Assembly (NCBI GenBank): GCA_017477125.1
Contig: JAFUXN010000047.1
Span: 1-40,762, forward strand
Source of the DNA: Selenomonadaceae bacterium
Lineage (GTDB): Bacteria > Bacillota > Negativicutes > Selenomonadales > Selenomonadaceae
Direction of reading: 5' to 3'
DNA length: 40,762 nucleotides
The notes below the pieces were generated by a model that saw nothing but the letters and a program-made list of their open reading frames with translations, was not told the DNA's origin and searched no databases. A program made the translations under genes and the position numbers. This document shows, piece by piece, positions 17,508 to 25,353 of the stretch. Every line of letters starts with the position of its first letter. The stretch's first letter is position 1.

Positions 17508-18158
17508 ATGGAGGAAAGACGAATCAAATTGCGCCGACACATTCAGGCCGCGCGAGCGTGGCTCCTTCAGGCAGACAAGTCGCTCGAGAGAGAAAATGAC
17601 GTGCAAGGCGATCTGAAATTGATGCTCGCCAAAGCGGAACTGGCTCAAACTCGAGCGTCGCATCGTTCGTGGATCAAGAAAGTAATTCCGCCGTTGACGG
17701 CGTTGATGATAGCGGGGGCGGTGGTGTTGAGCGATCGGACGGCGGACTCAAACGAAGTGACGTCGGTACCTCCGATCATTCAGACGGTCGAGCAGCAATC
17801 GGAAAGCGAAATTTCGTTGCTCGATCAGACGCCGACGCTCCAACCCGATACTCTGGTCGAGGTGCCCGCGCCCGAGCCGACAATCGATCAATTCGAACCG
17901 ACGTATGAGGCAATCGAGTATGAACCGATCGAGGAGCCGATCGATGAACCGCCGTATGATCCGATCGAGTATTCGGCGGCGGCATACGAGCCGATCGAGG
18001 AGCCGATCGAATATGAATCGGTGAGCGCGCCGGTGTATGAACCGACGTATGAAGAACCGACGTACGAACCGACATATGAACCGATGTCGGCGGCGGTGCC
18101 CAACGAGGACATGCAACAGTTGATGCTCGATGCGGGGCAGATACTGAGAGCGAAATGA
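17508..18158 (+). CDS. Membrane-anchored protein with Pro/Glu/Tyr-rich periplasmic repeats
   Basis: Function unknown. ATG 17508 fits the GAAGGTG site; GTG 17499 is less likely. The 216 residues contain a basic cytoplasmic helix (about 1-50), one membrane helix (VIPPLTALMIAGAVVL, about 60-77), then an exported tail of Pro, Glu and Tyr in short repeats such as YEPIEEPI, YDPIEYS and YEPTYEE (about 128-200), ending in a small helix. The design, a short cytoplasmic part, one helix and an extended Pro-rich tail, resembles TonB-like or spacer proteins that reach across the periplasm, but no TonB C-terminal domain is present. It lies between a sigma factor and bamA, 15 bases from the latter. It could be an assembly partner of BamA or an anti-sigma-like protein. 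Confidence 0.75.
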   Translation: MEERRIKLRRHIQAARAWLLQADKSLERENDVQGDLKLMLAKAELAQTRASHRSWIKKVIPPLTALMIAGAVVLSDRTADSNEVTSVPPIIQTVEQQSESEISLLDQTPTLQPDTLVEVPAPEPTIDQFEPTYEAIEYEPIEEPIDEPPYDPIEYSAAAYEPIEEPIEYESVSAPVYEPTYEEPTYEPTYEPMSAAVPNEDMQQLMLDAGQILRAK

Positions 18159-18173
18159 AGGAGGCAGTAATTT

Positions 18174-20201
18174 TTGAGCGTGATGAGAAGGATAAAGCGA
18201 GCTCGAGCGGCGGCGTTGGTGACGTTGCTGACGGCGGGCTTGGCATGGACGGCGGCGCCGGTGTATGCGCAAGAGGATCAGACGGAAACATTTTCTGAGC
18301 AGACGGTATCGGAACCGTTTGCTCAACCGATCGAAGAGGAACCCGCAGAGGAGCCGACGGTAACTCAACCGTTGGACGAGCCCGCTGAGGAGCCGACGAC
18401 GCAACCGATCGAAGAGCCGACGGTAACTCAACCGTTGGCGCAACCGACTGAAGAGCCGAAACCGATCGAGCCGAAACCGACCGAGCCTGATCAATTTCCG
18501 CTTGAGCCCGAGGAGCATTCGGTGAGCAACGATCAATTCATTGAGATGATGAAGCAGTACGACGGCAAGACGATCGTTGATATCGAATTTGACGGCGCGT
18601 CGGACAAGACGTTGCCGACGGTGAAGGCGGCGATGATGCAACACCCGGGCGACACCTTCACGTTGCCTGCGGTGGTACGTGATCGCGACTCGATCCTCAA
18701 CACGGGATATTTTTATGATATGTATCAGACGGTTGACGAGGTGCCGGAGGGCGTGGTGATCAAGTATCATCTGATGGAGAATCCGATCCTGAAGGACATC
18801 GAGATCACCGGCAATGAAGTTGAGAAGCTCGAAGACCTTGAGAAGGTACTGACGATGCGCAAGGGAGAGGTGCTCAACAGCTCTGTGCTCGAGGAGGACA
18901 TTGAGGAACTGCAGCAGCGCTATCGGGACGACGGTTATATTTTGATGAAGGTCACCGACATGAATCTCGACAAGGACGGCGTGTTGCATCTTAAGATCAA
19001 TGAGGGCGTGCTCGAAGGTTATGCGGTGAAGGGCAACAAGAAGACGAAGGACAAAGTGATCCTGCGCGAGATGCGTCAACAGCCGGGCGAGGTCTTCAAT
19101 GCGAAGTCCGCGCGGCGCTCGATGCAACGCGTGTACAATCTGGGATTTTTTGAGGACGTCAACATCAAGATGAACCCGGGCGTTGAGCCGAATGCGGTAG
19201 TGATGGAGATCAACGTTAAGGAGAAGCGGACGGGCACGTTCGGTGTGGGCGCGGGCTACTCGAGCGAGGACGGCATCATCGGAATGGTGTCGATAGCGGA
19301 CACGAACTTCAGAGGCGTGGGCGACGCGGTGAGCGTGACGTATGAGATGAGCGGCGACGACGAGGACGCGCATGGCATTGTGTTTTCGTATCGTCGACCG
19401 TGGTTGGATCATCGAGAGACGGCGGGCTTGTTGCGGGTCTACAATCGAACATACGAATATGATGATTATGATACGCGCGGGCGTTTGAAAGAGGAGTACA
19501 TGCGCAAGTACTCGGGCGGCGAGTTCACGTTCAGCCGACCGATGAGCGAGTACTCGACGAACTACGTGACGATGAGGCACCGCAAAGATGATTACGTCAA
19601 ACATGTGTCGAGCGGCAACCAGGGCAATCGATCGGGAGCGGAAGGTTCGGAGTGGCGGCGTAAAAATTTCGGGACGACGCGTTCGGTGACGCTCGAGCAT
19701 GTGACGGACACGCGCGACAACATTTACAATCCGACGGAAGGATCGCGAGTGAATTTGTCGGCGGAGTTTGGCGGCTGGCTGGGCGGCGACTTCGACTTTC
19801 AGAAGTACGGCATCGATCATCAGAGCTTCTTCAAAGCGGGGCACGTGCAGGTGTGGGCGTTGCGCGCGAAGGCGGGCATCGGGCATGGCGATATTTCGGA
19901 GTTCAACCAATATCGGATTGGCGGGCAAGACAGTTTGCGCGGCTACCGCGAAGATCAGTTCCGCGGCGAGCGAATGACGGCGGGCACGCTCGAATATCGG
20001 TTCCCGCTGTTCAACAAAATTCAAGGGGCGCTGTTCACCGATTGGGGCGCGGCGTGGGACTCGGGCTTTGACTTTGACGACTTCCATGGCTCGGTCGGCA
20101 TGGGTATCGCGTTAATGACTCCGTTGGGACCGTTGCGTTTGGACTACGGGCGCGGCTCTCAAGGCGGACGCGTGCACTTCTCGGTCGGCGGCGCGTTCTG
20201 A
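18174..20201 (+). CDS. bamA: BamA (Omp85) outer-membrane protein assembly factor, three POTRA domains
   Basis: The core of the beta-barrel assembly machine. TTG 18174 follows AAGGAGG by 9 bases. The 675-residue protein has a signal peptide ending near YAQ (32), a Pro/Glu/Thr-rich linker (about 40-114) with the repeat EEPTVTQPL, then POTRA domains at about 133-205, 207-285 and 287-360, and a 16-strand-type Omp85 barrel (about 365-675). The barrel carries the loop-6 motif LRGYREDQF and ends in VGGAF with a terminal Phe. E. coli BamA has five POTRA domains; this one has three, and the Pro-rich linker may span the missing distance. The preceding gene encodes a protein with a similar Pro/Glu tail. 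A strong terminator follows. Confidence 0.95.
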   Translation: MSVMRRIKRARAAALVTLLTAGLAWTAAPVYAQEDQTETFSEQTVSEPFAQPIEEEPAEEPTVTQPLDEPAEEPTTQPIEEPTVTQPLAQPTEEPKPIEPKPTEPDQFPLEPEEHSVSNDQFIEMMKQYDGKTIVDIEFDGASDKTLPTVKAAMMQHPGDTFTLPAVVRDRDSILNTGYFYDMYQTVDEVPEGVVIKYHLMENPILKDIEITGNEVEKLEDLEKVLTMRKGEVLNSSVLEEDIEELQQRYRDDGYILMKVTDMNLDKDGVLHLKINEGVLEGYAVKGNKKTKDKVILREMRQQPGEVFNAKSARRSMQRVYNLGFFEDVNIKMNPGVEPNAVVMEINVKEKRTGTFGVGAGYSSEDGIIGMVSIADTNFRGVGDAVSVTYEMSGDDEDAHGIVFSYRRPWLDHRETAGLLRVYNRTYEYDDYDTRGRLKEEYMRKYSGGEFTFSRPMSEYSTNYVTMRHRKDDYVKHVSSGNQGNRSGAEGSEWRRKNFGTTRSVTLEHVTDTRDNIYNPTEGSRVNLSAEFGGWLGGDFDFQKYGIDHQSFFKAGHVQVWALRAKAGIGHGDISEFNQYRIGGQDSLRGYREDQFRGERMTAGTLEYRFPLFNKIQGALFTDWGAAWDSGFDFDDFHGSVGMGIALMTPLGPLRLDYGRGSQGGRVHFSVGGAF

Positions 20202-20221
20202 CGATCGAATAAAAAAATAAG

Positions 20222-20246
20222 GCTGCTCATCGCGAGCAGCTTTTTT
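20222..20246 (+). terminator. Intrinsic terminator after bamA
   Basis: A perfect 7-bp stem GCTGCTC / GAGCAGC with loop ATCGC (20222-20240) is followed by six T (20241-20246). It closes the outer-membrane gene cluster. Confidence 0.92.
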
Positions 20247-20296
20247 GTTTGCGCTCATCATGATCGTAATGAGCATGCTCGATGGCGCGAGCCCGA

Positions 20297-20325
20297 TTGA
20301 CTTGAGCGGATCAATGTGTTACAAT
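20297..20325 (+). promoter_or_regulatory. Strong promoter of the surface-glycan operon
   Basis: TTGACT (20297-20302) and TACAAT (20320-20325) are exactly 17 bases apart. The operon start is about 57 bases downstream. Confidence 0.8.
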
Positions 20326-20332
20326 TAAAGTG

Positions 20333-20343
20333 AAAAAAAAAAA
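20333..20343 (+). repeat. A11 homopolymer run in the operon leader
   Basis: Eleven consecutive A lie just downstream of the -10 element, at or beside the expected transcription start. Such a run can change length by replication slippage or cause RNA polymerase stuttering, either of which could alter expression. Confidence 0.85.
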
Positions 20344-20381
20344 CGGACAGTACAAATGCTCCGCTCGGGAGGTCATGGCAG

Positions 20382-21617
20382 TTGGGTGCGCTGTTGAGTA
20401 TTGTTGTTCCGGTGTACGGCATTGAGCGATATTTGGGTCGATGCATTGAGAGCATCATCAATCAGACGTACGAAGAGCTTGAGATCATTCTGGTCGATGA
20501 CGGCTCGACGGATTTATGCTCGGAGCTGTGTGATCTGTACGCCGAGAAGGATAAGCGCATTCGAGTAATACACAAGGACAATGGCGGGCTCGTGTCTGCT
20601 CGCAAGGCGGGGCTGTCGATCGCGCGAGGAGATTACGTCGGTTATGTGGACGGGGACGATTGGGTTGAGCCGAATTTTTTTCAGTCTCTGTACACTGCGA
20701 TGACGGAGACACATGCCGATGTCGTTGCCACCGGTTTCAGTCGTGATTTCTTTTCAAAGAGACTATGCATCTCCAATGCAATCGACGCCGGTGTATATGA
20801 AGGTGATGCATTGCGGGACATGTTCTCAAAAATAATGTCATTTGGGACCTTCTTTCGATACGGGCTGACGAGTTATGTGTGGAATAAATTATTTAAGCGT
20901 GAAGAGCTTTTGCCCAAACAAAATGCCGTTGACGAGCGAATAACGGTGGGCGAAGATGCCGCAGTCGTGTATCCTCTCGTTTTGGAGAGCAAGCGGGTAT
21001 GTGTCATTGATAATTACGAGTACCGCTACCGTCAGCGCTCGAGTTCCATGTTAAAGTCCAAGGAAGATTTCAAGAGGGCGGCGACGAGGCTCAGACTTTT
21101 GTACATGCATTTGAAGAGTACAACCAAAAATCTGCCCGTTGAGTACGAGACTGAAAGGCAGATTGCCGAACTCATGTTGGGAATGTACATCGTCAGAGCG
21201 GGCGGGAAGCTCGATTCTTCAGATCCGAAGTTGAGTGCGTTTCCCTTCTCGGAGGACATTCGAGGGCGGAGAATTATTGCATATGGGGCGGGAACGTTCG
21301 GTCAGCAGTTCATGAAACGCATTGCGGAAGATAATGCCTGTGAGATCGCGGCGTGGGTCGACGACGATTATTGGGAGTATCGACGATATTGCATGGACGT
21401 AGATCCTGTTGATCGGATATCCGCGCGGGACTTTGACAATGTGCTCATTCTTAATCTCAATCCGAATTTCGTTGAGGAGGCGAGGGCGAGGATTGCGGCT
21501 TGCGGCGTGAGTGAGGACAAGATATTGACGGTGACCGTGACGAATGAGACATGTCGGTTGGCGCTGGACGAGTATTTGAAAGTCGGCGCGCATGGGGAGG
21601 AAGCGAGACTTGAATGA
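20382..21617 (+). CDS. GT2-family glycosyltransferase with C-terminal Rossmann-like domain
   Basis: A GT-A glycosyltransferase of 411 residues that likely adds a sugar to a surface polysaccharide or lipid carrier in the cytoplasm. TTG 20382 follows GGGAGG by 9 bases. The N-terminal GT2 domain (about 1-220) has LSIVVPVYGIERYL, ILVDDGSTD and the nucleotide-sugar site YVDGDDWVEP. After a helical linker, a second domain (about 285-385) has GRRIIAYGAGTFGQQF and WVDDD, a nucleotide-binding Rossmann-like fold seen attached to some capsule glycosyltransferases. Sugar and acceptor cannot be told. It is the first gene of a six-gene operon and overlaps the next by 8 bases. Base composition is less GC-rich than the outer-membrane genes to the left. 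Confidence 0.88.
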   Translation: MGALLSIVVPVYGIERYLGRCIESIINQTYEELEIILVDDGSTDLCSELCDLYAEKDKRIRVIHKDNGGLVSARKAGLSIARGDYVGYVDGDDWVEPNFFQSLYTAMTETHADVVATGFSRDFFSKRLCISNAIDAGVYEGDALRDMFSKIMSFGTFFRYGLTSYVWNKLFKREELLPKQNAVDERITVGEDAAVVYPLVLESKRVCVIDNYEYRYRQRSSSMLKSKEDFKRAATRLRLLYMHLKSTTKNLPVEYETERQIAELMLGMYIVRAGGKLDSSDPKLSAFPFSEDIRGRRIIAYGAGTFGQQFMKRIAEDNACEIAAWVDDDYWEYRRYCMDVDPVDRISARDFDNVLILNLNPNFVEEARARIAACGVSEDKILTVTVTNETCRLALDEYLKVGAHGEEARLE

Positions 21618-22386
21618 TTTTGCGCTTGAGGTTTTGAATGCCGAACGCGGGCGGACGCATCTTTTTTCGGTGGGGCAAGCGGGATATGTGATCAAATCAT
21701 TCTCGGGGCAAATTATGGGCGTAGATCTTTACTTGTCGGATTGTGTTGAGAGATTTGAAGGGCATGTCGGTTTTAAAAGATTGCTGCCCAAAATTCTTTC
21801 GCCGTCGGACATTGAGTTTGATCTGATCGTATGTACGCATGCGCATTTGGATCACTTTGATGTTGATAGCGTGCCGATGATGCTGGCGAACGGCAGGACG
21901 AGACTGCTGTGTTCACTCGAGTGTCGCGGTCTGATCGACAGGTTGGGACTGTGGTATCACGAGGAGCAGATTTGCTTTGTTGCGCCCGGGGATTGCGTTG
22001 AGTTTGGGGATTTCCGATTGCGGTTTGTCGATTGCGATCATGGTGAGAGTGCTCCGGATGCGGTGGGCGTGATCGTCTTTGTGGACGGGAAATCAATTTA
22101 CGAGGTTGGCGACACATGTTTGAGGACGGACAGGCTAAATAATATTCCCGATGACTTGGACGTTTTGATAGCGCCGATCAACGGGGCGTTTGGCAATATG
22201 AACGAGGCTGAATGTGTCGAGCTTGCGGAATTGCTTCGTCCCGGGATTACAATTCCATGTCACTACGGGATGTTTGCCGCGCACCATGGTGATGTTGGGA
22301 AATTTTATGAGCTCGTGAGAGATAAGGGTTTACCGTTTTGCATCATGCGGCAAGGCGAGCGTTTTACTTTGACGAACGGGCGATGA
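21610..22386 (+). CDS. UlaG-like metallo-beta-lactamase-fold hydrolase
   Basis: A cytoplasmic metal-dependent hydrolase of 258 residues. I favour TTG 21610, which has GGGGAGG 9 bases upstream and overlaps the preceding stop; ATG 21592 is possible. The metal motif is THAHLDHFD, later ligands lie in VDCDHGESA and VGDTC, and IPCHYGMF comes near the end. This is the pattern of the UlaG family (L-ascorbate-6-phosphate lactonase and relatives). No other ascorbate genes are nearby. Its place in a glycan operon suggests it acts on a phosphorylated sugar or lactone precursor; that is inference. Confidence 0.82.
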   Translation: MNDFALEVLNAERGRTHLFSVGQAGYVIKSFSGQIMGVDLYLSDCVERFEGHVGFKRLLPKILSPSDIEFDLIVCTHAHLDHFDVDSVPMMLANGRTRLLCSLECRGLIDRLGLWYHEEQICFVAPGDCVEFGDFRLRFVDCDHGESAPDAVGVIVFVDGKSIYEVGDTCLRTDRLNNIPDDLDVLIAPINGAFGNMNEAECVELAELLRPGITIPCHYGMFAAHHGDVGKFYELVRDKGLPFCIMRQGERFTLTNGR

Positions 22387-22399
22387 GAGTTGATTTGAA

Positions 22400-23692
22400 A
22401 TGATGAGCGATTTGATTGGAAAGAAGTTATTGATCCTTGGAGCGAATCCCGAGACGGTTCCCTTGGTCGAGAAGGCGAACGACATGGGGATAAGGACGTT
22501 GGTCACGAGTAATCGAGCGGGTGATCCTGCGAAGAAACATGCTTGGCGCGCTTTCGATGTTGATGGTCTTGACGTTGAGGGTTTGGTGGGATTGGCGAGG
22601 AGTGAGCGCGTTGATGGGGTGCTCGTCGGCGTTGCGGATATTCTTGTGCCCGTTTATTGTGCGGTATGCGAGAGGCTTGAGTTGCCCTGCTATGCGACGC
22701 GGAGGATCACAGAAATTTTTTCGCGCAAGGACACCTTTAAAGCGTTCTGCGAGCGCCACGGCATTCGAGGTATACCCGAGTATCATCTCGATGAGAATAT
22801 GCGCGCCGAAGATGTTGAGAGGATCATCTTTCCGGTGATGGTTAAGCCGGTGGACAGTTGCAGCGGTCTGGGAATGACGGTGGCTTATGATGTGAATGAG
22901 TTGAGGGCGGGCGTTGAAAAGGCGTTGAGGGTTTCCAAGAGCAGACGATTCCTCGTCGAGAAGTACATGCGTTGTGACGACATGGGATTGTATTACACGT
23001 TCAAAGACGGATATTGCTCCGCCTCCTGCATTTATGATCGGTACACGACGGACGAACAGCCGGGGTTGAGTAGAGTGTGCTTGGGCGGGACGTATCCTTC
23101 AAAGCATATCGACGAGTACTTTGAGAAGATGCATGAGAAGGCGTTACGCATGTTCAGAGACGCGGGGATCATGAACGGCGTGCTGATGTTGTCGGCGTTC
23201 TTTGATGGCAACGAGTTCTACGTTTATGACACGGGATTTCGACTGCAGGGAGAGGCGCCTCACATTCTGATGAAGGCGATCCATGGATTTGATCAAGCCG
23301 AGATGCTGATACGGTTTGCTTTGACAGGTTCGGAAGGCGACACGGATTTGAGTAAGGAGGACGATGCTCGACTGCGGGGCAAGTACGCTGCAACTTTATG
23401 GTTCCTTTCGAGATGCGGAAAGATCGTTCGGATTGAGGGCTTGGATCGTTGGCGAGACGATCCGCGGGTGCAAGCAAGCATTCAACGGCTGTATGAGGGA
23501 GATGAGGTACTGACAGATTGGATCGGGACGGAGAAGCAGGTACTTGCTCGGCTGTACCTTGTCTGCGATGATAAACGTGAGCTGTCGAATGCGTTGAAGT
23601 ATTACATGAGTACGGTTCGAGCGTTCGACGAGGCGGGTAATGATCTTTTATTGAAAGGATTCGATCCTGATGAGGCGCTCGGTTTGAAATGA
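22400..23692 (+). CDS. ATP-grasp-family ligase
   Basis: A 430-residue ATP-grasp enzyme that should join a carboxylate to an amine or similar nucleophile with ATP. The N-terminal part is a Rossmann-like pre-ATP-grasp domain (KKLLILGANPETVPLVEKA), followed by the ATP-grasp core: FSRKDTFKAFCERHGI, FPVMVKPVDSCSGLGM with the ATP-binding lysine, FLVEKYM, and the metal-binding end YVYDTGFRLQGEA. This resembles carbamoyl-phosphate-synthase-like ligases found in capsule and amino-sugar loci. The substrate is not known. The start is ATG 22400 or the adjacent ATG 22403; the ribosome site is weak, so it may depend on coupling from the gene 13 bases upstream. Confidence 0.85.
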   Translation: MMSDLIGKKLLILGANPETVPLVEKANDMGIRTLVTSNRAGDPAKKHAWRAFDVDGLDVEGLVGLARSERVDGVLVGVADILVPVYCAVCERLELPCYATRRITEIFSRKDTFKAFCERHGIRGIPEYHLDENMRAEDVERIIFPVMVKPVDSCSGLGMTVAYDVNELRAGVEKALRVSKSRRFLVEKYMRCDDMGLYYTFKDGYCSASCIYDRYTTDEQPGLSRVCLGGTYPSKHIDEYFEKMHEKALRMFRDAGIMNGVLMLSAFFDGNEFYVYDTGFRLQGEAPHILMKAIHGFDQAEMLIRFALTGSEGDTDLSKEDDARLRGKYAATLWFLSRCGKIVRIEGLDRWRDDPRVQASIQRLYEGDEVLTDWIGTEKQVLARLYLVCDDKRELSNALKYYMSTVRAFDEAGNDLLLKGFDPDEALGLK

Positions 23693-23713
23693 AATTTCGA
23701 GGTGTGATTTTTT

Positions 23714-24484
23714 ATGAGTATGGGACGATTGACGGATAAAGTCATTGTCGTTTCCGGCGGAACCAAGGGAGTTGGTTGTGCTTTCGCAAAGGCGGCGGGA
23801 GCTCAGGGAGCAAAGGTCGTGCTTGGCGGTCGCGATGAAAAAGCCGGTCATCGGATCGCTGAAAGCATTTGCTCTTCGGGGTCTGACGCCGTTTTTGTTC
23901 GTACGGATATTAAAAGGATTGCAGACTGCAGAAATTTATTCGACGAGGCTTACAAGAGATTCAAGCACATCGACGGGTTTTTTAATTATGCGGGTGTGAC
24001 GCCCGTCTCGCCGTTGGACACATGCGATGAAGCGACCTTCGATGAAGTTATGACCGTGAATTTTAAAGCGGCGTTCTTCTGTTGTCAGCAGGCAGTGAAG
24101 TATATGAGGATGTCGGGCGGCGGGTCGATCGTCTTGACGGGCTCGGCGCATGCTTGGGGAGGAGAAAAGGATCGCGCGGCTTATGCGTGTTCGAAGGGTG
24201 TGCTCATAACCTTGTCCGAGCACATAGCGAAGAATTACGCCTCCGAAAAAATTCGTTGTAACTACTTGACGTTGGGTTGGACGGCGACAGAGGGGGAACT
24301 CGCTTTGAGGAGTGCACTCGGCGAATCCGAAGAGGAATTGCGTCGTCGAGCTGCCGCTCATCTTCCGATGGGAAAAATGCCGGAGCCGATGGATTACATT
24401 GCCGCGCTCATTTATCTCATGTCCGATGAATCGAAGATAATGACCGGCAGCATCTTCCGCATGACGGCGGGAGAATATATTTGA
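23714..24484 (+). CDS. Short-chain dehydrogenase/reductase (SDR) of the glycan operon
   Basis: A 256-residue NAD(P)-dependent oxidoreductase with the classical SDR layout. The cofactor loop is SGGTKGVG (about 14-21), the NNAG position reads NYAG, the catalytic serine lies in VLTGSAHA and the catalytic Tyr/Lys in YACSK. The C-terminal GSIFRMTAGEYI is typical of FabG-like members. It probably makes or modifies a sugar or polyol precursor for the surface polymer, but SDR substrates cannot be read from sequence. GAGGTG precedes the ATG. It lies between the ATP-grasp and licD genes with gaps of about 20 bases. Confidence 0.88.
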   Translation: MSMGRLTDKVIVVSGGTKGVGCAFAKAAGAQGAKVVLGGRDEKAGHRIAESICSSGSDAVFVRTDIKRIADCRNLFDEAYKRFKHIDGFFNYAGVTPVSPLDTCDEATFDEVMTVNFKAAFFCCQQAVKYMRMSGGGSIVLTGSAHAWGGEKDRAAYACSKGVLITLSEHIAKNYASEKIRCNYLTLGWTATEGELALRSALGESEEELRRRAAAHLPMGKMPEPMDYIAALIYLMSDESKIMTGSIFRMTAGEYI

Positions 24485-24504
24485 AGACAAGGCGGTAGGA
24501 TTGA

Positions 24505-25326
24505 ATGAGTGAGTACTTGAGCCGCTCGAAAGCATACAAAGGATTTCATTACTCTGCGTTGCCTGCGGACATGATGAATTATCTGCACGCTCGAACATTG
24601 GAGATGTTGCGTTGCGTGAAAGATGTGTTCGACAAGCATGGGATAAGGTACATGATATGCGGCGGCACTTTGCTCGGAGCGTTGACGACGGGTAAGTTCA
24701 TTCCATGGGACGACGACATTGACATATGTCTTGCGGAGGAATGCTGCGATGATGCCAAACGATTTTTGATGAGCGAACTGCCCGAATCGATGATCGTTCA
24801 GTGCAATGAGACAGAGCCCTGCTATTATCATGGTTGGCTCAAGGTGAGGGACAAGCACTCGCGAACTTTTCCCGGCGAGGACTCTTACAAGTACAACGGC
24901 GTTTGGATTGATCTGTACAAGCTGGCGACGGTTCCTGAGAACGAAACGATCCATGCGATCAATGCCGAGCACTTGAGCTATTTGATCCGACGCTGTAAAC
25001 GGGGGGGGGGTGACGGGTTTACTCTTGATGAGATGTTCAAACGGATATACGCCAATGATCTTCTGCGAAAAACAGCGGGCTATGTGCCGGGTACGAGTGA
25101 CGATGGCAGGATCAAATATATTGTTTGGTCGGCATCGAAGATTATACTCGAACCCGAATGGTGTTTTCCGGAGACGACCTGCACTTTCGAAGGGCTCACG
25201 CTCTCGACGTTCCGCGAGCCGAAAAAATATCTCGCTCGACACTACGGCGATGACTACGAACGGTTGCCTTCGGACGAGGACAGACGCATATCCGTCAATC
25301 GCGTCGAGATCGTCAGCTCGAAATAA
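24505..25326 (+). CDS. LicD-family phosphotransferase with an in-frame G10 tract
   Basis: The LicD family moves phosphocholine or other phospho-substituents onto surface glycans. The 273-residue protein has the family core near its N-terminus: VFDKHGIRYMICGGTLLGA and PWDDDIDI (about 42-74), then KVRDKHSRTF and GVWIDLYKLA. This nucleotidyltransferase-like fold uses the Asp cluster for metal. Ten G in a row (25001-25010) encode part of Arg-Gly-Gly-Gly at residues 166-169. Eleven G would put TGA directly after the tract; nine G would replace the rest of the protein by about 115 unrelated residues. As written the gene is in frame. No choline-uptake or choline-kinase genes are in the window, so the transferred group is uncertain. 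Confidence 0.88.
   Translation: MSEYLSRSKAYKGFHYSALPADMMNYLHARTLEMLRCVKDVFDKHGIRYMICGGTLLGALTTGKFIPWDDDIDICLAEECCDDAKRFLMSELPESMIVQCNETEPCYYHGWLKVRDKHSRTFPGEDSYKYNGVWIDLYKLATVPENETIHAINAEHLSYLIRRCKRGGGDGFTLDEMFKRIYANDLLRKTAGYVPGTSDDGRIKYIVWSASKIILEPEWCFPETTCTFEGLTLSTFREPKKYLARHYGDDYERLPSDEDRRISVNRVEIVSSK
25001..25010 (+). repeat. G10 mononucleotide tract inside licD
   Basis: Exactly ten G residues inside an otherwise normal coding sequence. Tracts of this kind in surface-glycan genes are classic sites of slipped-strand phase variation. The stop codon one base out of frame directly after the tract makes it an efficient on/off switch. Confidence 0.9.
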
Positions 25327-25353
25327 AAATGCGTTGAGGGGAGGGACATTGCG

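Noticed and set aside
17748-20087. A 779-codon open frame antisense to bamA and the Pro/Glu-rich gene
   Set aside because: It is extremely rich in Arg, Leu and His in low-complexity runs, a shadow of the acidic G-rich sense strand, and has no domain.
24505-25326. A complete lic1-type phosphocholine pathway
   Set aside because: Only a licD-like gene is present; no choline kinase, permease or cytidylyltransferase is in the window.
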